In this document: positions 1-12,363 of the stretch, in pieces
Layout of the letters: each line of letters starts with the position of its first letter
How positions within the stretch are numbered: position 1 is the first letter of the stretch
Assembly: GCA_007258455.2 (NCBI GenBank)
Contig: VDFB02254929.1
Coordinates: 186,001-250,000 of the forward strand
Source of the DNA: Sequoia sempervirens
Taxonomy: Eukaryota > Streptophyta > Pinopsida > Cupressales > Cupressaceae
Length of the DNA stretch: 64,000 bases
Reading direction: 5' to 3'
The notes under the pieces: generated by a model
Database searches by the model: none
Told to the model about the DNA's origin: nothing
The model's input: the letters and a program-made list of their open reading frames with translations, nothing else
Program-made: the position numbers and the translations under genes

Positions 1-533
1 AAATCTTAGGATCATACACTTCCTCAATAACTAAGACCTTATCATTGTAACTCTCTGGTAAGGTCATTAGAATCTTCTCTATTATATCATCATCTTCCAG
101 AGTACCCCCTTGATTCCTAACTTCATTTTCTAGAAGATCAACCCTCTGGAAATAGCTCACAATATCTTCACCTTCTTCCATTTTCAAATTTTCATATATG
201 TGCTTTGTTGTCAGCTTCTTTGTCAATTTCACTATCATTTCCTTCATAAATATCTTCCAACTTCTTCTAGACTTCATAAGCAGTGCCCAAAGAAATAACT
301 TTAGTTCGCTCAGTCTTAGATAAAGCACTGTAAATCACATACCTCACTTTTTCATTCTCCTTATAAGCAAAAACCTCATCTGTAGTAGTAGGACCACTTG
401 TTGGAGCAACATATTTTGTCTCAATAGCCTTCCAACTCTTGTAACCAACAGATATTATGTAACCTCTCATATGTACTTTCTAGTCACTATAGTTAGATCC
501 ATCAAACATAGTGATCGCTAATTTGTGCGCCAT
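1..533 (-). pseudogene. Ty1/copia Gag, N-terminal part, element B (runs off window)
   Basis: The minus strand encodes the start of a copia-type Gag, the nucleocapsid precursor that packages element RNA. The ATG at 531-533 opens MAHKLAITMFDGSNYSD, matching the usual FDGxNYxxW opening of plant copia Gag. The frame continues through a GYKSWKAIE stretch and an EKVRYVIYSALSKTER helix to a LTLPESYNDKV-like segment near position 50. Two in-frame TAG codons stand where Trp is expected (after SNYSD and after GTAYEV), so this copy is dead. It lies 44 bp downstream of the primer-binding site and 5' LTR of the same element. The rest of the element lies outside the window to the left. Family is well supported; lineage within copia is not assigned. 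Confidence 0.85.
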
Positions 534-576
534 CAGATCTACCCCAAGCGGTTAAGCTCTTCACCAAGGAACCAAA

Positions 577-588
577 GCTCTGATACCA
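577..588 (-). other. Primer-binding site (tRNA-iMet), element B
   Basis: The minus strand reads TGGTATCAGAGC, the standard plant primer-binding site complementary to the 3' end of initiator tRNA-Met. It sits 2 bp from the LTR end at 591. This fixes the orientation of element B as minus and marks 591 as the LTR boundary. Confidence 0.95.
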
Positions 589-590
589 AT

Positions 591-1472
591 TGTTGAAAGG
601 CGCAAGACAACTAAGAGGGGGGTGAATCAATTTTCACCAAATTCAAACACAAAACTTCACAACCACTTAATTTTTTTATTAAGTATGAACATGAAATACA
701 GATAACAAAAAGAAAAATCAACACAAGAGACATCGAATTTACATGGAAAATCCAATAAGGGAAAAACCACGGTGAGGATTAGTTCACAATATAAAGTAAT
801 TGCACAACCAAATACAACAAGGCTTATTGCCCCAAAGGACTCATTGTACAGATACAAAGGCTCACTGCCTACAAAAAGGACTCACTATCCAATAGGGAGG
901 CTCACTGCCTACAAATACAAAATATTATAGAAAGATTTATCACAACAAATTACACACACCCGCAACCTAGATCAGAAGAATTGTAGACACCGTCAGCTCA
1001 CTGATTTTAGGAATCTAACACATTAAAGTATTGTTGCCTTAATTCACTTTCGCACAACTCTACTTCTCAAACTTGTGGCTTGATTCATTCATTCGCAACA
1101 TCTCGACTTGTATTTATATCCTCTCCAACCTTAGAGACTTTCTCCAAGGTCGAGTACACAAGCTTCATTTCATAAATTCAAATTAGGTCGGCAACTCAAC
1201 ATTCTTGCGGTGGAAAGTAATGAGAGTGGACAAAATCAACACTTAACCAAGACCAAAAACATCGTCTCAGATCAATCACACATTCCTTAATTAATTCTTA
1301 ATCCTTCATATGAAGTGTAAACACCAGGTTGTCCAAACCTAATGAAAACACAAATGAACTTTGAAGTACACACTTACACATCAAGAAGATAACATGTGGA
1401 TGACGCAACACGCTTCACCAATCACTGTAACACATCTCAGATACCTTTAGATACATCCACATCAGCTACAAC
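591..1472 (-). mobile_element. 5' LTR of copia element B, first part
   Basis: On the plus strand this starts with TGTTGAAAGG directly beside the primer-binding site. Around 754-775 is the GGGAAAAACCACGG block typical of the R region of copia LTRs in large plant genomes. The LTR is cut at 1472 by element G and resumes at 11538. Together the two parts give about 1.45 kb. Splitting between a perfect 5-bp duplication (ACAAC at 1468-1472 and 11538-11542) shows that G inserted into this LTR. Confidence 0.85.
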
Positions 1473-4400
1473 TGTTGGTGTTTTCTCCAGCTAAGCCTTG
1501 GAATTCTCTAAAGGGTAGCCAACCCTTATGTTCAGGAATTGCCTTAGATTAGTGGCCAACACAATGAATAGATAATTTTGAGGTCTCTACTCCTACACTT
1601 TAGGCTCTGTGGGACCAAGGAGGGTATTCCTTCTTGTGTTCATCTAATATATCAATTCCTCAAGAACACTTCAACACAGATTCATTCCTACTTGAGGAAA
1701 ATATACAAAATTCACCAAGGATTTGGCAGGTCTTTGAGTAAATAAATGTCTATTTGCTAGGAATATGGACATATTTCAAACTTACATTTCAAAATTGGCA
1801 AAATTTCAATAAATTTTGTTCTTATTTTGAATCCACGGCTAGGCATACTCATTATTCACTTAGTTGCATGATTTTTTGATAAACAAGCAAGTGCCTCATC
1901 AATTGTGTAAATGGATTCAAACATGAAACAACAAGTAATATATCGATTATTTAATTCTGACATATATGGACTATCTTTGTAATGCCTTGCAATATAAAAA
2001 CTCAAATTATCCAAAACATCACTTCTTGTCAAATCCTCGTAAATTCTCACAGACCCATGACTTTTCTCAAGCATTCTAATTAACCCTTTGAGTTAAAGAA
2101 AAGAAATAAATCCATACATTCAATTGAACCATTGAAGACAAATGAAAAGATCTTTGATAATTTCATTTATGATCTGTGAAAGTGTACAAAAGGAGAGTAT
2201 ATGTTTCAGAATTTATATGTGTTACAATATTAGTAGTCAAGGTAAAACCATTTAAGACTGTTACATATATAACCTGTACCCAAGACAATTTTCAAGCAAA
2301 CTCATCAAGCATTCTACATTTTCATTTCATTTCCTATGCTCTAATCCTACCTAGAACGTACTAGACTCAAAATTTTGATCAGAACCCTTTACATTGAACC
2401 ATGAAATCCCTTTTATAATACAAGGGAGTGAAAAGCATTCAACTCAAATGTAATTACATTTAATGATAATTTCAAAATTCATTTCACTTCATTAGGGTTG
2501 ATTCACGGGTTGTTACATCTTCAATCATTCCACCACCATGCGAAAGCAAAAATGCAAAAAGAACGCCAAACCATTTGTCGAAGATGCCACACAAGCCTTC
2601 CAAAAGGCGTCATCAAAATTGGCATGTTCACCAATACCAAAGTAACCACCATCGCTATCAACAACACAAAACCACTAACCAACCACCTGGAAATCCAATC
2701 ACCATAGTGCCCAAAAACCAAACACCATTAAAAGAGGACACGGGTGTTACCCTGCCTTGTCAGCCACCAAGTAAACACCCTCACCGAGCCTTTTTACAGA
2801 GAGTGGAGTTGCAATGAAAATATCATCGTCTGAGTCGCTATAAGGCACAAGAGAAGCAGGGCATTGGTCAGGGCCAGGGCCAACTCCTCCTTCTTTGCTT
2901 GAAGAATCATCAGAAATTAGAATAGGAACAGTGGGCTTCTTTGAGCAAACCCTAGGACCTGTACTAGACCTTGTTAATTTTTTAGCAAACAGAGGCTCCT
3001 TCCCTTCAACTTCGACCAATTCTTATGACACATTGCTATTACTCAGGGCATAGGTGCTCTTAACAACAACCTTCTCACTTCTCTTATGTACACTCCTTTT
3101 TCCTTTAGGGACAATTGGCACCTCTATCAGGAGATTATTGGTTTTAGGTACGTATGCAACCGACTCCTACATACTTAATCTTCTAGACCTTTGGACTTGT
3201 GTGACGGGAGTGGTTGGCTCATTCATTTTCTTAGGATACAATAACAACCAAAGCCAATTATGAAGAAGAATACAAACCACGAATTCCAAAAAAATCCCAC
3301 ATATACCAAACACAAAAAATAACCGAACCATAACAATAATGTAATAAGCATACAAACTTACACACCAGGAGAAACATGCAACCACCTTTGTACTACCTTG
3401 TCTCAAACTCTGAAATTACTTCTCTGGTACTTGCAACAATCAACTCTATGCCATGGTGATTTAAGAATGATTTAACAAGCTGCAAATAATCCTCATTAAA
3501 TAGAGGAATTTGAGGCTAGTCGCAATTAATGGCCATCTTGGCTCGCTCGCGTGAGAAAAAGGATCAATTACTACATGTTGCATCTCAACCATCGATTGCC
3601 TTGGATTTAAAACTTGATCAACGAGGCTCATTAAGGATAGCCACTTGCTTTATTGATCATACTTAGAAACATCGAAGAGGTGCTTTAAAGTTGCCACGTA
3701 TTCATCTGCATCCTTGCTCTATCATCCTCAACTCGTCCGCTGTCAATCCTGATGATCGTGGGAAAATCTTGGCCACATCTCAAAACAAATCACCCATCAC
3801 CAGTTCACATTCCACTTTGGAACCTCATGAAGTGATGGCCTCAAAGCCAGTGATGAGATACCAGCCACTGATTTGATTATGGGATGATTCTAGCCAGACA
3901 TCCTTGCTTTACAACACTTGTCACAGGTTCCCTCTCTATCGAGTAGCTTCAATCGGTGATAAACTAAGCCTGCACGATGGGGAAAGGACTCCACCCATTG
4001 GCAATCATGGGTTCTCCTTTGGATAACACAAGACAATCGGCGATAGTGCAAGGGCCAGTGATGGGTTAAGGAATTAACCGCATCACTCATCGCGGGTTGT
4101 CTTTCGGTGGCAAGATTGAAACCCATGATTAGCAATGGACCCCGAGGCGGTAAAGAAGATGAAGCATCACTCATCGCAGGTTACTCTCTAGTGGTGAAAA
4201 CACAACATGCAATAGGCAATGAACAAGAGCAGTTCCAAAAGCAATGTATCGCTCATCGTAGGATGACCACAAGCAATTTAAAAAGAGTGTGCGATGGGCG
4301 ATGAACCGTGAGCGATGAACTTAAAAGAGTGCTTAAAAGAATGCGGGCGAAGGTTGTTCTTAAAAGAGGGCCCTCCTAGGCACAACGGGTAACTTGAACA

Positions 4401-4621
4401 ATGGGGATGGTTGAAAAGATTATAGAGGAGGCTCATAAAATTCCACTTGATTAATCGATGACCTAATACAACTAGTCAATGAGAAAATACAAGCCAACGA
4501 ATGGATTAAGGGTATAAATGAATAGAGCGATAAAACCTTAAACCCTAATGACAATGGGGAATAAAATATCACATGCTTAACCATGGAACCAATGGAACGA
4601 TGAAATTTTTGGGTTCCACCA
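1473..4621 (-). repeat. 3' LTR of element G (left copy)
   Basis: It matches 8395-11537 along its length, for example CTAAGCCTTGGAATTCTC near 1491 and near 8411. By eye the first 170 bp differ at about 13 positions, so the insertion is old. It carries stretches that read as protein in both copies, described separately. Confidence 0.9.
2747..3406 (-). pseudogene. LTR-embedded reading frame, left copy (unrecognised protein)
   Basis: Inside the LTR one minus-strand frame runs from MRQGSTKVV (3406) to VADKAG (2747), about 220 codons interrupted by two stops (after RRLSM and after SNVS). It begins with a very hydrophobic segment of about 45 residues (FSWCVSLYAYYIIVMV onward) that could span a membrane. 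A basic region follows (KGKRSVHKRSEK), then an acidic serine-rich part (PILISDDSSS, YSDSDDDIFIATP). PILISDDSSS looks like a SUMO-interacting motif, hydrophobic residues followed by acidic ones; that is inference. The right LTR carries the same frame at 9663-10322, sharing the stop after RLSM but differing at the others. I do not recognise a family. It could be a real accessory gene or a chance open frame in a long LTR. Confidence 0.4.
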
Positions 4622-4850
4622 GTGGGTCCAACTAGGGATGTATGCCTCTTGCAGGCATAGCAAGAATCCAGATCTCTGATTGAAGCGGACCAGCAGAAAA
4701 AAAAATGAGCATGGTTATAGGGATACAGGATGTAGCCTTCTTTTCCCATCCTGGGAACCTTCTCACCCATTTTCATTGACTTCATTCTCCAAATTGGAGG
4801 CCCAATGGCCCGCGAAAGCTTAGAAACATTTTTTTCCTTTGTCAAATACC
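4622..4850. other. Interior of element G between left LTR and coding remnant
   Basis: This short interval next to the left LTR shows no coding sense that I trust. The expected polypurine tract on the minus strand is absent; the bases beside the LTR read GTGGGTCCAACTAGG on plus. Minus-strand translation of the neighbouring bases fades out here. Confidence 0.4.
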
Positions 4851-7765
4851 TTATCCTACTCTAATATCAAAGGATCAACATCTGTATTGTGCATTTTTGA
4901 GCAACCAGTATCACCATGACTAACATCATCCACTCCACTTACCATGAAACTGTTTTGCTCATCATCCTGTTGAACCATAAGATCATCCAGATGAATTGAA
5001 AAGATAAAACTTTCATATTCCACCTAATCATGGGTTCTAACATCACATTCAACTTGTTCCTCAAATTTAAATCCTTCATAAACACCTTGTTGTATGCTTG
5101 GCTCAGCATCTCCTAAAGTATTGGAGAAAAAAGATACAAACTTAGGGGGGTCTTCATTCTGATCCACATAAGTGTTGACCTCATTAGATGGAAACAACTC
5201 TATGATAAGGTCCATAAGATGTGGAGCCTCTGCAAATAATTCAAGTGCACATTCGTATTGATTTACACCATGCTTGATGCCATTTGCACCCCTAGACTCC
5301 CTATATAAGTCAAACAGTCCTACAACATTAACATAATTTGAGGGTTCATCAAACTATTTCTCATCATCAACATTATACTTGGTGTTGTTATTATAGATAA
5401 TAACATCTCCACCTTCAGATTCTTTAGCATGTGAGTGAATGTCATGTTCAACTATCAACACATTTGAACTACACCCTTGAGTATCATCAGATGTAATTTT
5501 CTCATCTAACCATGAGTAAACTAGCTCTCCAAAGTTTGTACAACCATATCTTTCACATGACTGGATAACTGTATAACCAAGGTTACCTTCCTCCAAAACC
5601 AAACCAAGCTGATCTCCATTCCTTGATGTTCCATCTATACCATCTTCCCCACAATTACGAATGATATTTTCCAAACACTCATCAAGGTCTTCAACAAAGA
5701 GTGGATTATTTCTACACCAGTTGGGATCATCAATTACCATCTCACATACCAATGGAGTTTCATCATATAAGGTGTTGTCCCATACTTTTATTGGTGTCAT
5801 AAAAACATCTGTCCTCTCAGCATGGGGGTATTCTAAAAATTCATTTTCAGGCAGACTAGGACCCTACTTTCAATAGGTAATGTTATTGGTTCAAGATCCA
5901 TGTGCTTGTCATCATGTGCATTTTGGTCATTTAACAATGGAGCCTTTCTGGCATTCATAAGCACATCATTGTCTTCTTCATGTGTAGCTGACATATCTAG
6001 ATATGCTTCATATAAGCAATCGGGAACAATAGGGCTAAAAGCATGTTCATCATTTTTAGCTTCATACTCAGTACCAACATACTGAACACATACATGTTTA
6101 TCTTCAAGTTATTTATCATTCACAGAATTGACATGCTCCATTGATGACAAACCTAAATTAGATTCCAAATATGCATCAAGTGCAATTTGACCATCTACTT
6201 TGGGACAAGTGACTTCATCAATATTCATATCATTGCATTTTTTAGGTGAAGAAAACACCTCTGAATCATCCTTATAGGAGCATTCATAATCATCAAAAGA
6301 ATAATCATGTGGTTGTCATCATAATCCTCATCAAAAGAAGACTCCTTACTACATAGATCGTGCTCAGATTCTTTAGAGTGAGTACTTGAACGCCTATCTT
6401 CAATTTCTTGATCACTAATTTGTGATGAAATATTCTCAACATTATTATTATTTTCACTAACCAAAATATGACATGGAATGACATCATGCATCTCAATTGC
6501 TTCTCCTCTGCCTGAGACGTCACTAGAAAAGCATTCATACATATTTACTTCATTATCATCCCATGTATCCTCTTCATCAATAATACCATGTTGCTTTGTC
6601 TTTTGGTTCTTTTCAAGAGAACAATTGGTGTCTCTACCTTGGGAATGCACATTTTGTAAATGACCACATTTGGTTGATTCCATAATCCTTATCCAATTAG
6701 GGACATGATCAAGGTTGTGAGGCTTCAACTCCTTAGGCAAGGTACTCAGCTCAGATTCGTAAATTTCACAAAACAAATCAATGCACACTAAGTCTTCAGG
6801 TCTAAAATTTTAGGGATTTCTATCAAAGCATCCAAAAATCTCAAAAACAATTCATGTGGTAATTCTCCCTCATGTCTCTTCATTTCATACAATTCTTGAA
6901 CATACGACTTTTTATTAGCACTGCTCAAATTAAGTTGACACTTGACTTGGGGTTCACTGTGATCTGCATATTCTGACAATGGAGAAAACATAGCATCAAA
7001 AGCATTGTCATCTTGAAAATCATTTCTATTATCTGATCCATGAGTTATATTTCCATGAGTTGTGTTTGGGTGACCAATACTTGTAGCCATATATCCTTTC
7101 ATCATTGAATATTTCAAATTATTCTCAATATCCATGACATTTTGATACGCTTGTTGTAATGTTGCAGGCTCCTTATCCCTTAACAAGTAACTCATTTTAC
7201 TATCAAATGCACCAAGATACACAACCAAACATTCAACATCATTTGGTCTTATATTTTCTAGGATTTCCCTTATCGCCTTTGTGAATCTAAGATTAAAAGT
7301 AGGAACCAACTCATCTTCATTTTTATGGATTTTCGTGAAATTTTTTCTTACCACATTTGGGTTGACTCTCTCACCAAACTTCTCTATAAAATCCACCTTA
7401 AATTGATCCCATGAAGCGATAAAACATGCTGGAAAATACGAGAACCAATCTCTGGCATCATCCTTCAGAGATTGAACAAATAACTTCATGACAACATCCT
7501 CATGATTTACTTCATAGTCTCCCATTAAATCCCCAAAATCGTGTAAATGTTTGCTTGCTGATTTAGACTTATCTCCACAGAACTTTGGTATCTTATTCCT
7601 AACCTTAGGTGGTACGATATTTGGGAAACCATAAACATTACTGAAATTTATGGCTCTGTACCTTTCAGTACTGAAATTCCTTTGATGTGACAAAGGGTAC
7701 TCATTGTGTTTCATTTCAATAATGTTTACATCCAAGTGTACAGTTTGACAAGACATCTTGTACAA
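4850..7765 (-). pseudogene. Ty3-type Gag with long acidic C-terminal tail, element G
   Basis: The minus strand codes for a Gag starting at 7765 (MYKMSCQTVHLD). Residues of about 70-170 carry the Retrotrans_gag capsid fold signature: KLFVQSLKDDARDWFSY, then WDQFKVDFIEKFGE and LRFTKAIREI. A one-base frameshift near 6808 moves the frame into EDLVCIDLFCEIYESELS. From there an Asp/Glu/Ser/Asn-rich chain continues through 6225, 5800-5354 (ending KYNVDDEK, then a stop) and 5215-5024 to about 4850. That is roughly 970 codons with only a few stops. No zinc knuckle, protease or polymerase motif appears in the tail. Gag would form particles; the tail's role is unknown. Its persistence across 2 kb with few stops argues that it was translated in the parent element. 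Confidence 0.75.
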
Positions 7766-8394
7766 CCTTTTGCAAACTTTGTCAGACTTGTCAAAAGCAA
7801 TTCAAGTTCCTTTTACAATGCAAGTCTCCTAGTTTTGCTTTGCATAATATCTTTGAACCAGTGAAATTTGTGAATATGACAAACTTCCACATCTATTTCA
7901 ATTTCACTTTAAGATGATGTAAAAATTACCATTCCTTTCCCTACCTTATTATTATTTCACCAAATTGGGAACTATTTATATCATATATCTTGAAAATTCT
8001 CACAAATTATCTATAAATTTAACGTTATTTCTTCAAATGCATGAGAATACCTGGAGTTTCAAATCAGCCATTCACCTTCGATCTTGAAATTTGCAGATTT
8101 GAAGCTTTGTTTTGTTCTTTGTCAGGTTCTTTGAGTTAGAGTCACCACCTCTCTTCATAGGATTATACTTCGAATAAGATGGAGTATCTTCAAACTAACT
8201 TTTGTTCTGGGTTTGCTTCAACAGTGAAGTCACCTTCAAATCTTTCAAGCTTTGCTGCTACGAATACTTTTCACCAGGTTCAAGAATTCTGCAAATACTA
8301 AATATGATGTTTAGATTTATCACACCATTTGATTTTGTAATACAACAACCTACGTCTGGAGAATAATAATTGTCCATAGAAAAGTTGTCATTTT
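7766..8394 (-). other. Untranslated leader of element G
   Basis: These 0.63 kb lie between the right (5') LTR and the Gag start and show no reading frame of note. This is where the primer-binding site and packaging signal would be expected. The minus strand beside the LTR reads AAAATGACAACTTTTC, which does not resemble a standard plant primer site. Confidence 0.55.
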
Positions 8395-11300
8395 TGTTGG
8401 TGTTTTTTCTAGCTAAGCCTTGGAATTCTCTAAAGGGTAGTCAACCCTTATGTTCAAGAATTGCCTCATATTAGTGGCCAACACAACAAATAGAGAATTA
8501 TGAGGTCTCTACTCCTGCACTTTAGGCTCTGTGGGACCAAGGAGGGTATTCCTTCTTGTCTTCATCTGATATATTAGTTCCTCAAGAACACTTCAACACA
8601 GATTCATTCCTACTTGAGGAAAATATACAAAATTCACCAAGGATTTGGCAGGTCTTTGAGTAAATAAATGTCTATTTCCTAGGGATATGGACATATTTTA
8701 AACTTACATTTCAAAATTGGAAAAATTTCAATAAATATTGTTCTTATTTTGAATATGCGGCTAGGCATACTCATTATTCACATAGTTGCATGAATTTTTG
8801 ATAAACAAGTGAGAGCCTCATCAATTGAGTAAATGGATTCAAACATGAAACAACCAGTAATACACCGATTATTTAATTCTGAAGTATATGGACTATCTTT
8901 GTAATGCCTTGCAATACAAAAACTCAAACTATCCAAAACACCACTTCTTATCAAATCCTTGTAAATTCTCACAGACCCATGACTTTTCTCAAGTATTCTA
9001 ATTAACCCTTTGAATTAAAGAAAATAAATAAAGCCATACATTCAATTGAACCATTAAAGACAAATGAAAAGATCTTTGATAATTTCATTTATGATCTGTG
9101 AAAGTGTACAAAAGGAGAGTATACATGTTTCAGATTTTATATTTGTTTCAATATCAGTAGTCAATGTAAAACCATTTAAGACTGTTACATATATAACCTA
9201 TACCCAAGAAAATTTTCAAGCAGACTCATCAAGCATTCTGCATTTTCATTTTGTTTACTATGCTCTTATCTTGCCTAGAATGTACTAGACACAAAATTTT
9301 GATCAAAACCCTTTACATTGAGCCATGAAATACCTTTTATAATACAAGGGAGTGACAAGCATCTAACTCAAATGTAATTACATTTAATGATAATTTCAAA
9401 ATTCATTTCACTTCATTAGGGTGGATTCCCGGGCCGTTACATCTTCAATCATTCCACCACCACGGGAAGGCAAAAAGGCCAAAAGAATGCCAAGCCATTT
9501 GTCGAAGATGCCACGTAAGCCTTCAAAAGGCGTCATCAAAATTGGCACGTTCACCAATATTGGAGTAACCACCATCGCTATCAATAGCACAAACCCATGA
9601 ACCAACCACTTAGAAATCCAATCACCACAACACCCAAACACCATTAAAAGAGGACATGGGTGTTACCCGACCTTGTCATCAATTGAGTAAACACTCTCAC
9701 CAGGCCTTTTTATAGACAATGGAGTTGCAATGACAATCTCATCATTTGAGTCACTATAAGGCACAAGAGAAGCAGTGCATTGGTCAGGGCCAGGGTCGGC
9801 TCCTCTTTCTTCACTTGAAGAATCATCATAAATTAGAATAGGAGCAGCGAGCTTCTTTGAGCAAACCCTAGGTCCCGTACCAGACCTCGTTAATTCTTTC
9901 ACAAACACAGGCCCCTTCCCTTCAACTCCGACCAATTCTTGTGACACATTCCTATTCCTCAGGGCATAGGTGCTCTTAATAGTAACCTTCTCACTTCTCT
10001 TATGTACACTCATTTTTCCTTTAGGGACAATTTACATCTCTGTTGTGAGAGGTTTTGTTTTAGGTACATATGCAATCGGCTCCTACATACTTAATCTTAT
10101 AGACCTTCGGACTTGTGTGACGGGAGTGTTCGACTCATTCATTTTCTCAGGATACAATAACAACCAAAGCCAATTATGTAAAAGAAAACAAACCACGAAT
10201 TCCATAAAATTCCCATAGATACCAAACACAAAAAACAACCAAACTGTAACAATAATGCAATAAGCATACAAACTTACACACCAGGAGAAGCATGTAGCCA
10301 CCTTCGCACTACCTTGTCTCAAACTCTAAAATTACTTCTTCGGTACTCGCAGCAATCAACTCTGTGCCATGGTGATTTAAGAATGATTTAACAAGCTACA
10401 TAGAATCCTCATTAAATAGAGGAATTTGAGGCTAGTCACAATTAATGGCCATCTTGGCTCACTCGCATGAGCAAAAGGATCAATTATTGCATGTCACATC
10501 TCAACCGTCGATTGCCCTAGATTTAAAACTTGATCATCGAGGCTCATTAAGGATCACCACTTACTTTATTGATCATACTTAGAAACAGTGAAGAGGTGCT
10601 TTAGAGCTGTCACGTATCCATCTGTATCCTTACTCTATCGTCCTCAACTCGTCTTCCATTGATCCTAATGATCGTGGGAAAATCCTAGCCACATCTCAAA
10701 ACACATTGCGCATTGCCGATTCACATTCCACTTTGGAACCTCATCAAGCAATGGCCTTAGAGCCAGCAATGAGATACTGGCCACTTATTTGATTATGGGA
10801 GGATTCTATCCTGAGATCTTTGCTTTACAATGCTCTTTGCGGGTTCCCTCTTTTTCGAGCAACTTCAACCGGCGATAAACTAAGCCTGTACGATGTGGAA
10901 AGAACTCCACCTATCGACGGTTGCAGGTTCTCCTTTGGATAACAAGAGACAATCGGCGATAGTGCAAGGGCCAGCGATGGGTTAAGGAATTAACCACATT
11001 TCTCATCACGGGTTGTCTTTCGATGGCGAGATTGAAACCCGCGATTGGCGATAGACCTCAAGGTGGTAAAGAAGATGAAGCATCGCTCGTTGTTGGTTAC
11101 TCTCTAGCAGTAAAAACACAACGTGCGATAGGAAATGAACAAGAGCGGTTAGAAAGCAATGTATAGCTCATCACGGGATGACCACAAGTAGTTTAAAAAG
11201 AAAGTGTGATGGTCGATTAACCATGAACAATTAACTTAAAAGAGTGCTTAAAAGCATGTGGGCGAAGGTTGTTCTTAAAAGAGGGCCCTCCTAGGTACAA

Positions 11301-11537
11301 CAGGTAACTTGAACAATGGGGTTGGTTGAAAAGATGATAGCGGGGGGTCATAAAATGCCCACTTGATTAAACAGTGACCTAGTACAGTTGGTCAATGAGA
11401 AAATACAATCCAATGAATGGATTAAGGGTGTAAATGAATAGAGTGATAAAACCCTAAACCCTAATGACAAAGGGGAATAAAAGATCACAGGCTTGACTAT
11501 GGAACTAGTGGAATGATGAAATTTTAGGGTTCCACCA
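8395..11537 (-). repeat. 5' LTR of element G (right copy)
   Basis: This is the partner of 1473-4621, beginning TGTTGGTG and ending CCACCA, followed directly by the target duplication ACAAC. Gag lies on the minus strand to its left, so this is the promoter-bearing LTR. Confidence 0.9.
9663..10322 (-). pseudogene. LTR-embedded reading frame, right copy (unrecognised protein)
   Basis: This is the counterpart of the frame at 2747-3406. It runs from MRQGSAKVATCF (10322) through FLLHNWLWLLLYPEKMNES to RLSM and a stop. After a second stop it reads MSVHKRSEKVTIKSTY through PILIYDDSSSEE and YSDSNDEIVIATP to DDKVG at 9663. The last 116 codons are uninterrupted here, whereas the left copy has a stop inside them. 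The domain order is the same: a hydrophobic stretch, a basic stretch, then an acidic serine-rich stretch. Function unknown. Confidence 0.42.
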
Positions 11538-12110
11538 ACAACAATCTTTAAACTCAAAGTACTTCTCACCAATCCATCCAGACTATACAAACACACACAA
11601 CAACTCTAAAAATCAACTTCTAGAGTACTAAACCACAAACATCTTTGTCAGAACACATAGAACACCATTACAAGACATCGTCCAGATGCACAAGACCTGA
11701 AACAAACCAACAAGGGACTACAGAGCAAAAATATTTCTCCTAGTCCATGAACAAACAACTCTGTAAACTAGTTCACATACCAGTGAACACAACTTTCATT
11801 CTCCATCAAACCAAAAGCTATAAACCAGGAGATATCACCAACAAATGCCCAAAAATAACAACTCAAATCTGCACAAGCATAGGATCAACACAAAATAAAT
11901 GCGGAGCACATTCTGAACATACACACAACTCTGACTTCTCTATTTATTAATGTTCTCAAAAGCACTTGGTGACTTATCATATCAGCACATCTGCAACATC
12001 ATAAAGATAGCTCCATGTGCTCACAACATCTCATCAACATCTCAACTATACATGCACAACTTGCAACATCTTGTACTGTGTTGACATCAATGACAACATT
12101 AATGATGACA
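11538..12110 (-). mobile_element. 5' LTR of copia element B, second part
   Basis: The LTR interrupted at 1472 resumes here with the duplicated ACAAC. It ends close to 12110 (ATGATGACA), because right after it the plus strand becomes copia RNase H coding sequence. The exact last base is uncertain by a few bases. Confidence 0.75.
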
Positions 12111-12331
12111 CAACCAAACTTGCTCATAATTGCAACACTTTCCATGCCAAGAAAAAGCAAATTGATGTTCACTATCATTTTGTTTGCGATATGGTGGAGG
12201 ATGGAAAGGTTAATCTTGAAAAAGTGGATACTCTGGTTAATGTCTTTGATGCATTAACAAAGCTTGTGACCACAAACAAGTACAGATGGTGTGCCAGTTC
12301 GATGGGCCTTGGGGCCTATGATATTCAGTAA
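12111..12331 (+). pseudogene. Ty1/copia RNase H, C-terminal end, element A
   Basis: The plus strand reads TKLAHNCNTFHAKKKQIDVHY and on through HFVCDMVEDGKVNLEKVDTL to a natural stop after GLGAYDIQ. This is the conserved end of copia Pol, where RNase H closes with the HA(K/R)xKHIDVRYHF and DALTK motifs. Everything upstream in element A is missing from the window because element B inserted at the residue before TKLAH. The polypurine tract and LTR of A follow directly, so it is the 3' end of a plus-strand element. Confidence 0.9.
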
Positions 12332-12363
12332 CTTCGAGTTTGGAAGAAGCCAATAAGTTTTTC

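Larger units (their letters stand above)
1473..11537 (-). mobile_element. Complete gag-only LTR retrotransposon G (LARD-like)
   Basis: Two direct repeats of about 3.14 kb (1473-4621 and 8395-11537) flank a 3.77-kb interior. Both repeats begin TGTTGGTG and end CCACCA, and the element is bordered by identical 5-bp sequences ACAAC, a textbook LTR-element insertion. The interior encodes a Ty3-type Gag and a long acidic continuation on the minus strand, but I see no protease, RT, RNase H or integrase. This fits the class of large retrotransposon derivatives, which depend on enzymes from a partner element. Minus orientation is inferred from Gag lying next to the right LTR. I could not find a canonical primer-binding site or polypurine tract at either inner LTR edge. 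Confidence 0.88.

Noticed and set aside
4622..4640. GTGGGTCCAACTAGGG beside the left LTR of element G as a plus-strand primer site
   Set aside because: It resembles a lysine-type primer site only with gaps, and Gag lies on the minus strand next to the other LTR, so plus orientation is unlikely.
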